NCBI GenBank assembly: GCA_964550715.1
Contig: CAZKAH010000002.1
Coordinates: 113,030 to 177,029 of the forward strand
Origin: Palsa-1447 sp964550715
GTDB lineage: Bacteria; Verrucomicrobiota; Verrucomicrobiia; Opitutales; Opitutaceae
Direction of reading: 5' to 3'
Length of the DNA: 64,000 nucleotides
Under the pieces are notes generated by a model that had not been told where the DNA came from, did no database searches, and worked only from the letters and a program-made list of their open reading frames with translations. The translations under genes and the position numbers were made by a program. This document shows, in pieces, positions 17,687-27,092 of this stretch; within the stretch, counting starts at the first letter, position 1; each line of letters opens with the position of its first letter.

Positions 17687-20146
17687 ATGCTTTCCCAAAG
17701 ATCCCCCGTTCTCCCCGGCGCCTGGATCCTGACCGCGGTCCTGGCGCTCGCCTCCGGCCCCGCCCCCCTCGCCCGCGCCGCGGCCGCGACGGCCCCGCCC
17801 AAGTCGTGGATCGATCCCGACACGGGGCACCGCGTCCACCGCATCACCGACGAGCCCGATACGGCCAGCCTCTATTTCAACGACAATTCCTTCACGCCCG
17901 ACGGCAAGCAGATGGTCTATACGACCCCGCACGGGATCGCGGTGCTCGATCTCGCGACCTGGCAGACCCGGACGATCATCGACGGCCCGGCCCGCGTCGT
18001 GGTCGTCGGCCGGAAGACGCCGACGGTGTTCTACATCCGGACCGAGGAGCATGCCCTCTATGGCCTGAATCTCGCCACCGGGGTGAACAGAAAGCTGGTC
18101 GTCCTGCCCCCGCGCGGCGGCATCGACACCATCAACGCCGACGAGACCCTGGCCGCGGGCGCCATGATCGTGGGCGAGGGCGAGGACTACAACGCGCGCG
18201 CCCGGCAGCGGCCCGGACAGGCGCACGCCTTGGTGCAGCCGGTGGACAAGGTGAAGATGATGGAGGCCCGGCTGGCCGCCCGGCTGCCGATGGAGATGTA
18301 CACCATCGACCTGGCCACGGGGACGCGGACCGTGATCTTCCGGAGCACCGACTGGCTCAACCACCTGCAGTTTTCGCCGACCGATCCCACTCTCCTGATG
18401 TATTGCCACGAGGGCTCCTGGTGGAAGGTGGACCGGATCTGGACCATCCGCACCAACGGCACCGGCAACACGCTGGTGCACAAGCGGACCATGGGCATGG
18501 AGGCCTCCGGGCACGAGTTCTGGAGCTACGACGGGAAGACGATCTACTACGACCTGCACATGCCCTTCGGCACCTCGTTCTACCTCGCCACCTACAACGT
18601 CGGGAACGGCGAGCGGGTCTGGTACCACCTCGCCAATTCCGAGTGGTCGATCCACTACAACGCGACGGCCGACGGCTCGCTTTTCTGCGGCGACGGGACC
18701 TCGAGCGCCCCCGACTGGTGCTTTTGGGCCACCCCGGCCAACAACTGGATCTATCTCTTCCGTCCGGAGCGCATCGACGATTCCACGACGCCGGAGAGGA
18801 ACCTGCCCCATCCCGGCGTGCTGCACGCCGAGCGGCTGGTCAACATGTCGCGGCATGGCTACCTCCTCGAGCCCAATGTCTTCTTCAGCCCCGACCAGAA
18901 GCTCGTCTTTTTCCGCTCGAACATGTTCGGCGCGACCTATGTGTTTGCCGTGGAGGTCGCCAAGGCCGGAGCCGCCGCGCCCGGCCGGGCCGCCCCGGAG
19001 CTCCCGGCGGTCACCGCCGCGATGCAGGCCACCGTCGACGCCCATGAGATCGCCGGCGCGGTCACGCTCGTGGCGACCCGGGACCGGATCCTGCACCTGG
19101 GCGCCACCGGCCTGGCCGACATCGCCGGGAAGAAGCCGATGCCGTCCGATGCGCTGTTCTGGATCGCGTCCATGACCAAGCCCGTGACCAGTGTGGCCAT
19201 CCTGATGCTGCAGGACGAGGGCAAGCTCAGCGTCGCCGATCCCGTCGCCAAATATATCCCGGAGTTTGCCGCCCTGAAGACGCCCTCGGGCCGGCCGGCC
19301 AACCTGACGATCGCGCAGCTCCTCACCCACACCTCCGGCCTGGCGGACCCGCGGCCGGCGGCCACGCGATCGGCGAAGACCCTGCGTGACCTCGTTGGCG
19401 TGTACCTGTCCGAGCCCATGCAGTTTGAGCCGGGTACGACCTGGAGATACACGAGCTCAGGCTTCACGGTCGCCGGCCGGATCGTCGAAATCGTCTCCGG
19501 CCAGTCCTTCGATGCCTTCCTCCAGAGCCGCCTGTTCGACCCGCTGGGCATGCCCGACACGACCTTCTTTCCCAGCGACGATCAGCAGCGGCGGCTGGCG
19601 CACGGCTACCGGGTCAGCCCCGCCACGGGTGAATTTGCGCTCCAGTCCGGACTCGGGCCGAATGGGCCGATCCCGACCCGCGGGGAAACCCCGCCGGCAG
19701 GCGGCGGCGGGCTCTTTTCCACCGCGACTGACTATGCGCGTTTTTGCCAGATGCTGCTCAATCGCGGCACCCTGGAGGGCCGACGCTACCTCAGCGACGC
19801 CGCGTACGGGGAGATGACGACCATCGGCACCGGCGACTTTCCGACAGGCTACACCAAGACCAAGCTCAGCCGCGTGCTCGCCTGGGGCCTGGGAGTTGCG
19901 ATCGTGCGGGCTCCGGACGGCGGGGTCTCGGCCCAGCTCTCGCCCGGGAGCTTCGGCCATCCCGGCGCCTGGGGCACTGCCGCCTGGATAGACCCGACCC
20001 GGGGCATTGCCTATGTCATGATGGTCCAGCGAACCAACATGCCGGATAATTTCGAGAACCCCCCGGCCCTCGCCTTCGTACGCGCGGCTGCGGAGTCCCT
20101 TTCGGCTACCACCTCGGCCGGCGCTTCCCCGCTGCCGGCACCCTAG
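17687..20146 (+). CDS. Fusion: oligogalacturonate lyase (PL22-like) propeller plus serine beta-lactamase/esterase domain
   Basis: This 819-residue protein has a signal peptide (about 1-29). Residues about 35-430 form a seven-bladed propeller of the oligogalacturonate lyase family, with WIDPDTGHRVHRITDEP, CHEGSWWKVDRIWTI, SGHEFWS and WSIHYN supplying candidate metal-binding and catalytic histidines. After a short Ala/Pro linker, residues about 445-800 are a class C beta-lactamase-like domain with Ser495-x-x-Lys498 (SMTK), the Tyr588 motif YTSS and GHPGAWG (His758) in the place of the KTG box. Homologues of each half normally occur as separate proteins. A stand-alone copy of the first half is at 55859-57154. 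The second half is probably an esterase acting on the pectin fragments cleaved by the first half; this is inferred from the fusion. Confidence 0.88.
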   Translation: MLSQRSPVLPGAWILTAVLALASGPAPLARAAAATAPPKSWIDPDTGHRVHRITDEPDTASLYFNDNSFTPDGKQMVYTTPHGIAVLDLATWQTRTIIDGPARVVVVGRKTPTVFYIRTEEHALYGLNLATGVNRKLVVLPPRGGIDTINADETLAAGAMIVGEGEDYNARARQRPGQAHALVQPVDKVKMMEARLAARLPMEMYTIDLATGTRTVIFRSTDWLNHLQFSPTDPTLLMYCHEGSWWKVDRIWTIRTNGTGNTLVHKRTMGMEASGHEFWSYDGKTIYYDLHMPFGTSFYLATYNVGNGERVWYHLANSEWSIHYNATADGSLFCGDGTSSAPDWCFWATPANNWIYLFRPERIDDSTTPERNLPHPGVLHAERLVNMSRHGYLLEPNVFFSPDQKLVFFRSNMFGATYVFAVEVAKAGAAAPGRAAPELPAVTAAMQATVDAHEIAGAVTLVATRDRILHLGATGLADIAGKKPMPSDALFWIASMTKPVTSVAILMLQDEGKLSVADPVAKYIPEFAALKTPSGRPANLTIAQLLTHTSGLADPRPAATRSAKTLRDLVGVYLSEPMQFEPGTTWRYTSSGFTVAGRIVEIVSGQSFDAFLQSRLFDPLGMPDTTFFPSDDQQRRLAHGYRVSPATGEFALQSGLGPNGPIPTRGETPPAGGGGLFSTATDYARFCQMLLNRGTLEGRRYLSDAAYGEMTTIGTGDFPTGYTKTKLSRVLAWGLGVAIVRAPDGGVSAQLSPGSFGHPGAWGTAAWIDPTRGIAYVMMVQRTNMPDNFENPPALAFVRAAAESLSATTSAGASPLPAP

Positions 20147-20249
20147 GGTAACCCCCCATGGGTGGATCGGGGAAGCTATTAGGGTGCACGGTTAAGCAAG
20201 AGCGCCATTGAGTCTTTGGGGCGGGTGCCCATATTAGGGCCAGCGACAT

Positions 20250-20280
20250 ATCGTCTGAATCCGGGGGCGGATGAGACGAT
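20250..20280. promoter_or_regulatory. Long inverted repeat upstream of the hybrid kinase gene
   Basis: ATCGTCT (20250-20256) is mirrored by AGACGAT (20274-20280), and the inner AATCCG/CGGAT pair extends the stem to about 12 pairs around a G-rich loop. It ends 26 bases before the kinase start codon. It could be an operator or a leader hairpin. No T run follows, so it is not a typical terminator. The rest of the 160-base gap shows nothing else. Confidence 0.45.
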
Positions 20281-20306
20281 AGATATTTGGCGCCCCCCGT
20301 CGGCCC

Positions 20307-22751
20307 ATGCCCTACCCCAGCATTCGACACCTCCTCCTGGCCGCAAGCGGTCTTTGCCTGGCCTCGTTGCAGGGAGCGCCTCTGCGCGTGGGCATCGACG
20401 TGAACGGCGAACCGATGACTTTCGTGGACTCCAAGGGCGTGCCCCGGGGGTTCGCGGTCGACATCATGAACCGGCTGGCCGCGGAAATGGGCTTTGAAGT
20501 GACCTATCACCCGAAGCCGTGGGCCGATATGCTGGCCGATTTCCAGGCGGGGAAGACGGACGCCATTGCCAACATCACCTACACGGACAAGCGCGGCCAA
20601 TATGTCGAATTCTCCGCCCCGACCATGGTGATGAACGGGGCGATCTTCGTGCGCAAGGGCGATCCCCCGCTCAAGACCCTGAGCGACCTCCAGGAGCTCC
20701 GGGTCGCGGTCAAGCCCGGCGGATCCCCCTACGAATACCTGCTCCGCCACGGGTGGGCTGCCCACATCGTCCCCGCTGCCACCCTCCTGGACGGTCTCCG
20801 GCTGGTCACGGAGGGCAAGGCGGATGCGGTGATGGATGCCCGGATCATCGGACTGATGAACATCCGCGACGAGCATTTCACCTCGCTGGAGGCCTCGGAC
20901 GTGCCGGTGATGGATTTCGCGCAGCGGCTCCACATCGGACTGCATCCGGGTGACGTCGCCCGGCTCGCGCTGGTCAATGAGGGGCTCGCCCGCCTGCGGG
21001 CCAACGGCGCCTATGACCGGATCTACGAGAAGTGGATCGATCCGTTGGATCCCCATCGCCTGCGCCCCCGGGAGCTGCGGCCCTACCTGCTGCCGGCCGC
21101 CGCCGTGTTCGCGCTCATCGTGGGGGCCTTCCTCTGGCAGCGGACGCTGCTCCGGAATCTCCGGGAGGCCCAAGCCACCCTGGCGCAGGAAGAGGCGCAA
21201 TTTCGGTTCATCTACGAGCATACTCCGGTCGGAATCTCCTGGATCAAGGGCGGGGACGCGCGCACCCGCGTGGTCAACCAGGCGCACGAGCGCATCACCG
21301 GGGTGCCGCAGGCGCAGTCCTACGATACCAACAACTATGTTGCGGCCTCGCATCCTGATGACCGGGAGATGCAGCGCCGCCTGCAGGAACAGCTCGTCCG
21401 GGGCGAGATCGACCAGTTCACGATGGAGAAACGCTACCGCCATCCCGACGGAAAACTGGTCTGGGCGATGCTGTCCATGCACCTCTATCGCCACCCCAAC
21501 GGCGGGGCGCCCGAGGAGCTCACCACCATGGTGGACATCTCCAGCCTCAAGCGGATGGAGGAGGAGCGGCAGCAGTTGCAGCGCAAGATGGTCGAGACCC
21601 AGAAGCTCGAGAGCCTGGGCGTCCTGGCCGGCGGCATTGCGCACGACTTCAACAACCTGCTCACCGTGATCATCGCCAACGCCAGCCTCATCCGGGTCAC
21701 CCCGGAGCCCGAGTTGAAGGAGGAGCACCTGCAGGCGGTGGAAACGGCCGGCCAGCGCGCCACCGAGCTCTGCCGGCAGCTCCTCACCTATGCCGGGCGG
21801 GGCAACTATGTCACGGGGGCGATCGGGCTCACCGAGCTGGTCCAGGAAACGGCGAAGCTCCTCGAGGTCTCGATCAGCAAGAAGGCGCGGCTGGTCCTGC
21901 TCCTCAGCCGCGATCTCCCCTGCATCCAGGCCGACGGCTCGCAGATTCGGCAAGTGGTGATGAATCTCGTGATCAATGCTTCCGAGGCCCTGGCGGATGG
22001 CGGCGGCGAGATCCGGGTGTCAACCTACCTCGGCCGCTTCGAGGCGTCGCCCGGGACCCTGGCGCACTCCTTTGCCGACCTGCCGGGCGAGAGCGTCTGC
22101 CTGGAAGTCTCCGACACCGGCCAAGGGATGGAGGCGGACACCCTGCGGAGGATCTTTGAGCCGTTTTTTACGACGAAATTCACCGGCAGAGGGCTGGGGC
22201 TCGCCGCCGTCCTCGGCATCGTCCGAGCCTGCCGCGGAACGCTGGCCGTGGAGAGCGTGCCGGGACGGGGGACGACCTTTCGCCTTTACCTGCCCGCGAC
22301 CGCCGGTCGCACCACCCCGGGCCAGGGCGCCCCGCCGGACGCGGCCGTGCGCGAGTCGGGCGGACAGCGCACGATCCTGGTAGCGGACGACGAACCGGAA
22401 GTGCTCATGACCGTCGAAAACGTGCTCCGTCACCAGGACTACCGGACGGTCTCCGCCCGGGACGGGCAGGAGGCGGTCGAACAATTTGCCGCGAATCCCG
22501 ATTTGTTTGCGGCCGTGATTCTCGATCTCACCATGCCCGGCCTCGATGGAGCCGAGGCCCTCCGGAAGATCCGGTTGATCAGCGCCAAGACCCCCGTCCT
22601 GGTCATGAGTGGGTACAGCAGCCAAAGCGTGATCGACCGGTTGCAGGGCCTCCAGCATATCGAGTTTTTGCAAAAGCCATTCACCCGGAGCACTTTGCTG
22701 GCCGGCTTGGCCAAGGTGCTCGTGGCGGACCGCGCGCTCACGGGGGCCTGA
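20307..22751 (+). CDS. Hybrid sensor histidine kinase with periplasmic solute-binding, PAS, kinase and receiver domains
   Basis: This 814-residue protein has a signal peptide (about 1-25). Residues about 27-245 are a SBP_bac_3-type amino-acid-binding domain (LRVGIDVNGEPMTF, DAIANITYT, FAQRLHIGLHPGD). A membrane helix near 260-285 is followed by a PAS domain (about 295-415), a HisKA domain with phosphorylated His446 in GGIAHDFNN, and a HATPase domain (VMNLVINASEAL, DTGQGM, GLGLAAV). A C-terminal receiver carries Asp740 in ILDLTMPG and the conserved Lys in LQKPF. It senses a small solute directly in the periplasm and relays phosphate internally. No partner regulator with a DNA-binding domain is adjacent. 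A hairpin lies just upstream. Domain order is clear; the ligand is unknown. Confidence 0.93.
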   Translation: MPYPSIRHLLLAASGLCLASLQGAPLRVGIDVNGEPMTFVDSKGVPRGFAVDIMNRLAAEMGFEVTYHPKPWADMLADFQAGKTDAIANITYTDKRGQYVEFSAPTMVMNGAIFVRKGDPPLKTLSDLQELRVAVKPGGSPYEYLLRHGWAAHIVPAATLLDGLRLVTEGKADAVMDARIIGLMNIRDEHFTSLEASDVPVMDFAQRLHIGLHPGDVARLALVNEGLARLRANGAYDRIYEKWIDPLDPHRLRPRELRPYLLPAAAVFALIVGAFLWQRTLLRNLREAQATLAQEEAQFRFIYEHTPVGISWIKGGDARTRVVNQAHERITGVPQAQSYDTNNYVAASHPDDREMQRRLQEQLVRGEIDQFTMEKRYRHPDGKLVWAMLSMHLYRHPNGGAPEELTTMVDISSLKRMEEERQQLQRKMVETQKLESLGVLAGGIAHDFNNLLTVIIANASLIRVTPEPELKEEHLQAVETAGQRATELCRQLLTYAGRGNYVTGAIGLTELVQETAKLLEVSISKKARLVLLLSRDLPCIQADGSQIRQVVMNLVINASEALADGGGEIRVSTYLGRFEASPGTLAHSFADLPGESVCLEVSDTGQGMEADTLRRIFEPFFTTKFTGRGLGLAAVLGIVRACRGTLAVESVPGRGTTFRLYLPATAGRTTPGQGAPPDAAVRESGGQRTILVADDEPEVLMTVENVLRHQDYRTVSARDGQEAVEQFAANPDLFAAVILDLTMPGLDGAEALRKIRLISAKTPVLVMSGYSSQSVIDRLQGLQHIEFLQKPFTRSTLLAGLAKVLVADRALTGA

Positions 22752-22784
22752 AGCGGGAGCGCCCGGGCGCCGTCTAGGTAGAAT

Positions 22785-22799
22785 GCCCTAAAAAAGGGC
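22785..22799. other. Small A-loop hairpin between kinase and chemoreceptor genes
   Basis: GCCCT (22785-22789), loop AAAAA, AGGGC (22795-22799). It lies 34 bases after the kinase stop and 17 bases before the chemoreceptor start. There is no downstream T run, so it is only a weak terminator candidate. Confidence 0.3.
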
Positions 22800-22815
22800 C
22801 AAAATGTGACGAGGG

Positions 22816-24789
22816 ATGGATTGCCCCATGCCCCGATCGGCCGACAGCTTCAATATTCCCCAACGACTTCTTCTTCTGGCAGTTATCCCCGTGCTGGGGA
22901 TCATCAGCCTCGGCGGAATATCGATCTGGGGCCTTTACGGCACGTATCGGGGGTACCAATCGGACATCAGGGCCGTCACCGCCTATCGGCAGGAGATCTC
23001 CGATTTCAAGAAGTTCTGCGCCACCCTGGGCGACGAGCGCGACGCAGCGCTGCTGGTCCAGAGCCATCCTCAGGATTCCGCCCTGCTGGAAAGGTACCGC
23101 GGCCGCTTCGCCGCCACCGACGAGGCGGTCACCGCGTGCCTGGCCAAGATGGAACGCCTGGCCGCGGGAAACCCGGGCTCCCTGTTCAGCGAGCGCCTGC
23201 CCATGATCCGCAGCTTCTTTGCGAGCCAGATCCCGGCGGGCCGGGCGGCGGCCCAGGACGGGCAGCATTCCGCCGGCGACGTGTTCCAGGTCTACATGAA
23301 GCTCGCCTACAATGCGCTGCTGCGGACCGAGTGTTTCCGGCAGACCCTGGCCACCCAGCCCGCCCTCAATCATTTTGACGGCGTCCTGGCCCTGCAGAAG
23401 ATCGAACTGCAGGAAACGATGTGCGCCAGCCTGATGCTGATCGGCCGCACCCAGGGCGGATTGCGGAACGACACCCTCAACCTCCTTCGGCGCCAGTATT
23501 TCGCCTCGACCGAGAACGAGTACTACCTCGTGAAGTTCGAGCCGGAATTGCGGGCCTACTTCCGGGCGACCCTCCGGACCTCCGACGACGATGCCGCCTT
23601 CAACGCCTACATGGCCGCACTGGCGAGCGCGCAGCCGGAGAACCGGCCGCTGCCGCCCTTCGAGCCCAGGAGCGGCCCGTTCGCCGGCTACCTGGCCGGG
23701 CATTTCCGGTCCTACGACGAGGTCTACGGCTTCGCCGACACTCACGTGGACCGGCTCCTGCGGGCCCTGGCCCTGGGCCAGCAGCACAAGGCCGAGGGCA
23801 TCGCCGGCATTCTCGTCCTCGGCATCGGCATCACGAGCGTGGCCAGCTCGGCCATGACCCGGAAAATCCGCCGCCATCTCGTCGCCGTCGCCCGGAGCAT
23901 CGACGGCGCGTCCGACGACGTTGCGACCGCCTCCGTTCAGCTGGCCAGCGCGGGCACCCAGCTCTCGCGCGACGCCACCGAGTACGCGTCGGCCATCGAC
24001 CTGATCGGCACCAACCTCAGCGAGGTCTCGGCCGTCGCCAAGGCCAACAAGGAGCAGGCGGACCACGCCAGCGCCATGACCGGCCGCACGCGGGACTCGG
24101 TCAACGCGGGGCTCGGCACCATCCAGCAGGTGGAGACCGCGATGAGCTCGGCGCGCTCCTCCGCGCAGAAGATCAACAAGATCGTCTCCCGCATCAACGA
24201 CATCTCCTTCCAGACCAATCTCCTGGCGCTCAACGCCGCGGTCGAGGCCGCGCGGGCCGGCGAGGCGGGCGCGGGCTTCGCGGTCGTGGCCGACGAGGTG
24301 CGCCAGCTCGCCAAGCGGTGCGCGGAGGCCTCCACCGAGACCGCCGAACTGGTCACGGCCGCGGCGCAGGACACCGCCACCGCGCTGGCGAAGTCGGAGG
24401 AGCTGACCGGGAGGTTCCGCGAGGTGTCCGCGCGGATCCACGAGCTGAGCGAGATTGTCTCGAGCCTCGGGGTGAATTTCACCCAACAGTCGGCCAACAT
24501 CGGCGAAATCAGCCAATCGGTGGCCAAGCAGGGCGGGATCGCCCAGAGCATCGCCTCGGCCGCCGAGGAAACCGCCACAACCTCCGATTCCATGGCCGAC
24601 CAGGTCGGCAGCCTGAAGGTCAGCGTCGAGCGCCTGGGGGCCCTGCTGGGGCAGGCCGGCCCCGGTTCGCCGGCGCCGCGGCGCGCCCCGCCGCAGCCGC
24701 TTCCGTCGTCCGGGGCTAGGGACTGGAAACCAGTCCGGAAGCGGAGTGGCGCAGGACGACCAGCCGGGTCGCCCACGATTCCAGCTTGA
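22816..24789 (+). CDS. Methyl-accepting chemotaxis protein with NIT-like sensor domain
   Basis: This 657-residue receptor has a membrane helix at about 16-38 and an all-helical sensor region (about 45-320) resembling the nitrate/nitrite-sensing NIT fold (DERDAALLVQS near 74, then a second four-helix half). A second membrane helix follows at about 330-350. The cytoplasmic coiled coil contains the highly conserved MCP hairpin tip (ISFQTNLLALNAAVEAARAGE, then GFAVVADEVRQLA), which docks CheA/CheW. A Met five codons in is an alternative start. The 3' end overlaps the convergent glycosidase gene by 74 bases, and the last roughly 25 residues look unlike a conserved tail. No other chemotaxis gene is in the window. 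The sensor assignment is moderate; the receptor assignment is certain. Confidence 0.9.
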   Translation: MDCPMPRSADSFNIPQRLLLLAVIPVLGIISLGGISIWGLYGTYRGYQSDIRAVTAYRQEISDFKKFCATLGDERDAALLVQSHPQDSALLERYRGRFAATDEAVTACLAKMERLAAGNPGSLFSERLPMIRSFFASQIPAGRAAAQDGQHSAGDVFQVYMKLAYNALLRTECFRQTLATQPALNHFDGVLALQKIELQETMCASLMLIGRTQGGLRNDTLNLLRRQYFASTENEYYLVKFEPELRAYFRATLRTSDDDAAFNAYMAALASAQPENRPLPPFEPRSGPFAGYLAGHFRSYDEVYGFADTHVDRLLRALALGQQHKAEGIAGILVLGIGITSVASSAMTRKIRRHLVAVARSIDGASDDVATASVQLASAGTQLSRDATEYASAIDLIGTNLSEVSAVAKANKEQADHASAMTGRTRDSVNAGLGTIQQVETAMSSARSSAQKINKIVSRINDISFQTNLLALNAAVEAARAGEAGAGFAVVADEVRQLAKRCAEASTETAELVTAAAQDTATALAKSEELTGRFREVSARIHELSEIVSSLGVNFTQQSANIGEISQSVAKQGGIAQSIASAAEETATTSDSMADQVGSLKVSVERLGALLGQAGPGSPAPRRAPPQPLPSSGARDWKPVRKRSGAGRPAGSPTIPA

Positions 24790-27010
24790 TCGGCAGGGTG
24801 ACCGTGCCCTCGGCGAACCCGGCGCTGGTCAGGGGTTCGATCCGCCCGGTCCGGGCGTCCCAGCTCTGCGCCTGATCGGCCCCCTTCGCGACCGCCACGG
24901 TGGCCTCGACATCCAGGGCCGAGTCCCCCTCGTTGAAGAAGAAATACACGTCGCCGTCCTTCAGCCGCCGATGGGTGTATTTCAGGCCGGGGGCCGCCTG
25001 GTCGAGCGCCACCTCGGGCGTGGGCAGCGCCTCGATGACCTGCGGCGTCACCGCGTCGCCGGCTTCCATCATGGCCCAGCTCAGGTCGCCCGGCTCCCGG
25101 GCAGTGAGAAAGTTCCGGTCCATCGCGAGCTGCGGCGGCCCGCCAATGAAGACGACCTTCCCGCCGGCCTGGGCGAAGGCCCGGAGGCGGTCCAGCGCCG
25201 CCTGGGAAATCGCGACCGCCGGGGGGATGACGATGCCCCGGTAACCCTGGCCGCTGCGGTTCACCAGTTCGCCGTCCCGCAGCCTGAGGGAAACCGCCAG
25301 CGCGTAGTCATCGACGAAATCGAGGTCGCGCTGGTGCTCCAGGAGCGCGTGCACGATGGCGAGGAAGCTCCGGTTGGCCGCGGAGTCGCCGAACCAGAAG
25401 CTCGAGGAGGGAATGTAGACGCCGATCTCGGCGCCCGGCCGGCCCTGGCCCAGCAAGTAGGTCGCGCGGTTCGTGTAGGCCGCCAGCGCCGGAAATCCCG
25501 GGTCATTGATGTAGCGATAGCCCGCCGGGGCGACGCCCCGCGCGCGCGGAGTGGCCGGCGCCGCGGCGGCGGCCGGGGCCGGGGCAGCGGGAGCTGCGGC
25601 CGGACCGGCCGTCGAGGCCCGCAGCGACATGAATTCAAAGTGGTTGATCCCGAGGGCGATCTGGTGGTTCACGATCCAGCCGGCCTCCTCGAGGTTTGGC
25701 GCGGGGTAGAGCCCGCTCATCGCCGCGAAGGACTCGCTCATGGCCTGCGGGTGCCCGTTCAGGTGGGTGGACGACGAGGCCAGCTTGGGAAAATCGGCGA
25801 CGACGTCGTGCCAGACCTGGTGCCAGATGACGTCGATCCCGGGAACCGCGAGGTCGCGCATGCACTTGAAGAAATCGCCGTTGGCGCTTGCGAGCTGCGG
25901 CAGGTTCTCCTCGTGCTCAATGTGCGTCTGCAATTCCAGGTGGTTTGCGGCGCACCACCGGGCCGCGGCCGAGAAGAAGTTCTCGCCGAAGAGATCCGAC
26001 CAGACGTCGCAATAGTCGGCAAAGGCGCGATGCGCCGGGTCCAGCGAGACGGGGGCGGGCGCGGCGGGCCGGTTGCGCCCGCCGCGGCCGAGCTGGATGG
26101 CGGCGATCGCCGGCAGGAATGGCCGCACGTCGTAGCCCTTCCGCTTCAGGAATTCCGCCGGGAAGTCGGGGGTCCACGGATTGAAATTGTAGGCGGCCTC
26201 GTCGCCGCGGAACCCGAGGACCGTCCGGCCAAACTCGTCGCCGATCGCCTGCTGGTAGGATGCCAGCGTCCAGTTGACGAAGAGCCGGTCCGCCTCGGGC
26301 GAAAGGTAGTCCATCAGGGAGTGCTCCGCGTCCTTGAGGCCGGACTTGTTGTTGGCCGACTTCGTCACGCCGGACCGGAAAGCCCACTGGGGGAACGCCA
26401 GCGCCCAGCGCCCGCTGCCCGGGGCGGTCCAGGTGATGCGCCGGTCGGGGGCGTCGAGCACGGTCGCCTCGCCGGTGTCCAGGTTGACGGCGAGCGCGCA
26501 GATCGCCTTGTCGCCGAGCGCGCGGGACACGGCCTGGCCGGGGGCGACCGGCACCTGCTCGGCCGCGGCCAGCGCCTTCATGTCCAGGTCGGGACGCTCC
26601 TGCGTGAACTTGCCGCCGGCAAAGCCCGAGGGATACCCACCATCGTCGTCGAACCACAGGTGCATGCCCCGCTTCTTGGCCTCCTCGACCGCGATCCGGA
26701 CGTCCTCGAAATACGCCGGGGACAGGTAGGGTGCCGCGGGATTGCGGCCCGGCTCGACCCAGGCCGAGGAGAGGTTCATCGCGCGGATGTGGTCGAGGTC
26801 GCGCGCGATCACCTCGCGGGTCATGACGCCATTCCAGCCCCAGGCGACCTGGGAGCTGTAGACCGAGGGCGGGCTCGCGAATTCGGCCGCCAGCTCCGCC
26901 ACGGTGGGATTGCTCAGCTTCTGCCAGGGACGGTCGGGCGCGGCGAGGGCGACGCCGGACAGGAAGGGCAGGAAGATCTGGGCAAGGCAACGAAGCAGCT
27001 TGGCGGGCAT
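24716..27010 (-). CDS. Secreted glycoside hydrolase, GH106 (alpha-L-rhamnosidase)-like
   Basis: This 764-residue protein has a signal peptide (about 1-23). The N-terminal part looks like a TIM barrel of GH106 type: GWNGVMTREVIARDLDHI, MHLWFDDDGGYPSG and FRGDEAAYNFNPWTPDF, with a later LELQTHIEHEE segment. Ala/Pro-rich low-complexity sequence (about 465-495) separates it from a C-terminal region with Rossmann-like and beta-sandwich features (RGIVIPPAVAISQAALDRL, YFFFNEGDSALDVEA). It is shorter than many GH106 enzymes. It probably releases rhamnose or a related residue from pectin-like polysaccharide in the periplasm. The next gene upstream on the same strand encodes a mannonate-dehydratase homologue. 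The substrate is inferred from weak family resemblance. Confidence 0.65.
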   Translation of the reverse strand: MPAKLLRCLAQIFLPFLSGVALAAPDRPWQKLSNPTVAELAAEFASPPSVYSSQVAWGWNGVMTREVIARDLDHIRAMNLSSAWVEPGRNPAAPYLSPAYFEDVRIAVEEAKKRGMHLWFDDDGGYPSGFAGGKFTQERPDLDMKALAAAEQVPVAPGQAVSRALGDKAICALAVNLDTGEATVLDAPDRRITWTAPGSGRWALAFPQWAFRSGVTKSANNKSGLKDAEHSLMDYLSPEADRLFVNWTLASYQQAIGDEFGRTVLGFRGDEAAYNFNPWTPDFPAEFLKRKGYDVRPFLPAIAAIQLGRGGRNRPAAPAPVSLDPAHRAFADYCDVWSDLFGENFFSAAARWCAANHLELQTHIEHEENLPQLASANGDFFKCMRDLAVPGIDVIWHQVWHDVVADFPKLASSSTHLNGHPQAMSESFAAMSGLYPAPNLEEAGWIVNHQIALGINHFEFMSLRASTAGPAAAPAAPAPAAAAAPATPRARGVAPAGYRYINDPGFPALAAYTNRATYLLGQGRPGAEIGVYIPSSSFWFGDSAANRSFLAIVHALLEHQRDLDFVDDYALAVSLRLRDGELVNRSGQGYRGIVIPPAVAISQAALDRLRAFAQAGGKVVFIGGPPQLAMDRNFLTAREPGDLSWAMMEAGDAVTPQVIEALPTPEVALDQAAPGLKYTHRRLKDGDVYFFFNEGDSALDVEATVAVAKGADQAQSWDARTGRIEPLTSAGFAEGTVTLPIKLESWATRLVVLRHSASGLVSSP

Positions 27011-27092
27011 GGGATGACAGCGTAGGACGCGCTCGCGCCCGATAAGTTGCAGCCTCGCGCGCAGTCCGCCGCCGGCCGGCCGCCCGGAGGGG

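Noticed and set aside
22785..22799. Hairpin as a strong terminator of the kinase gene
   Set aside because: The stem is only five pairs and is followed by CAAAATG, not by T residues.
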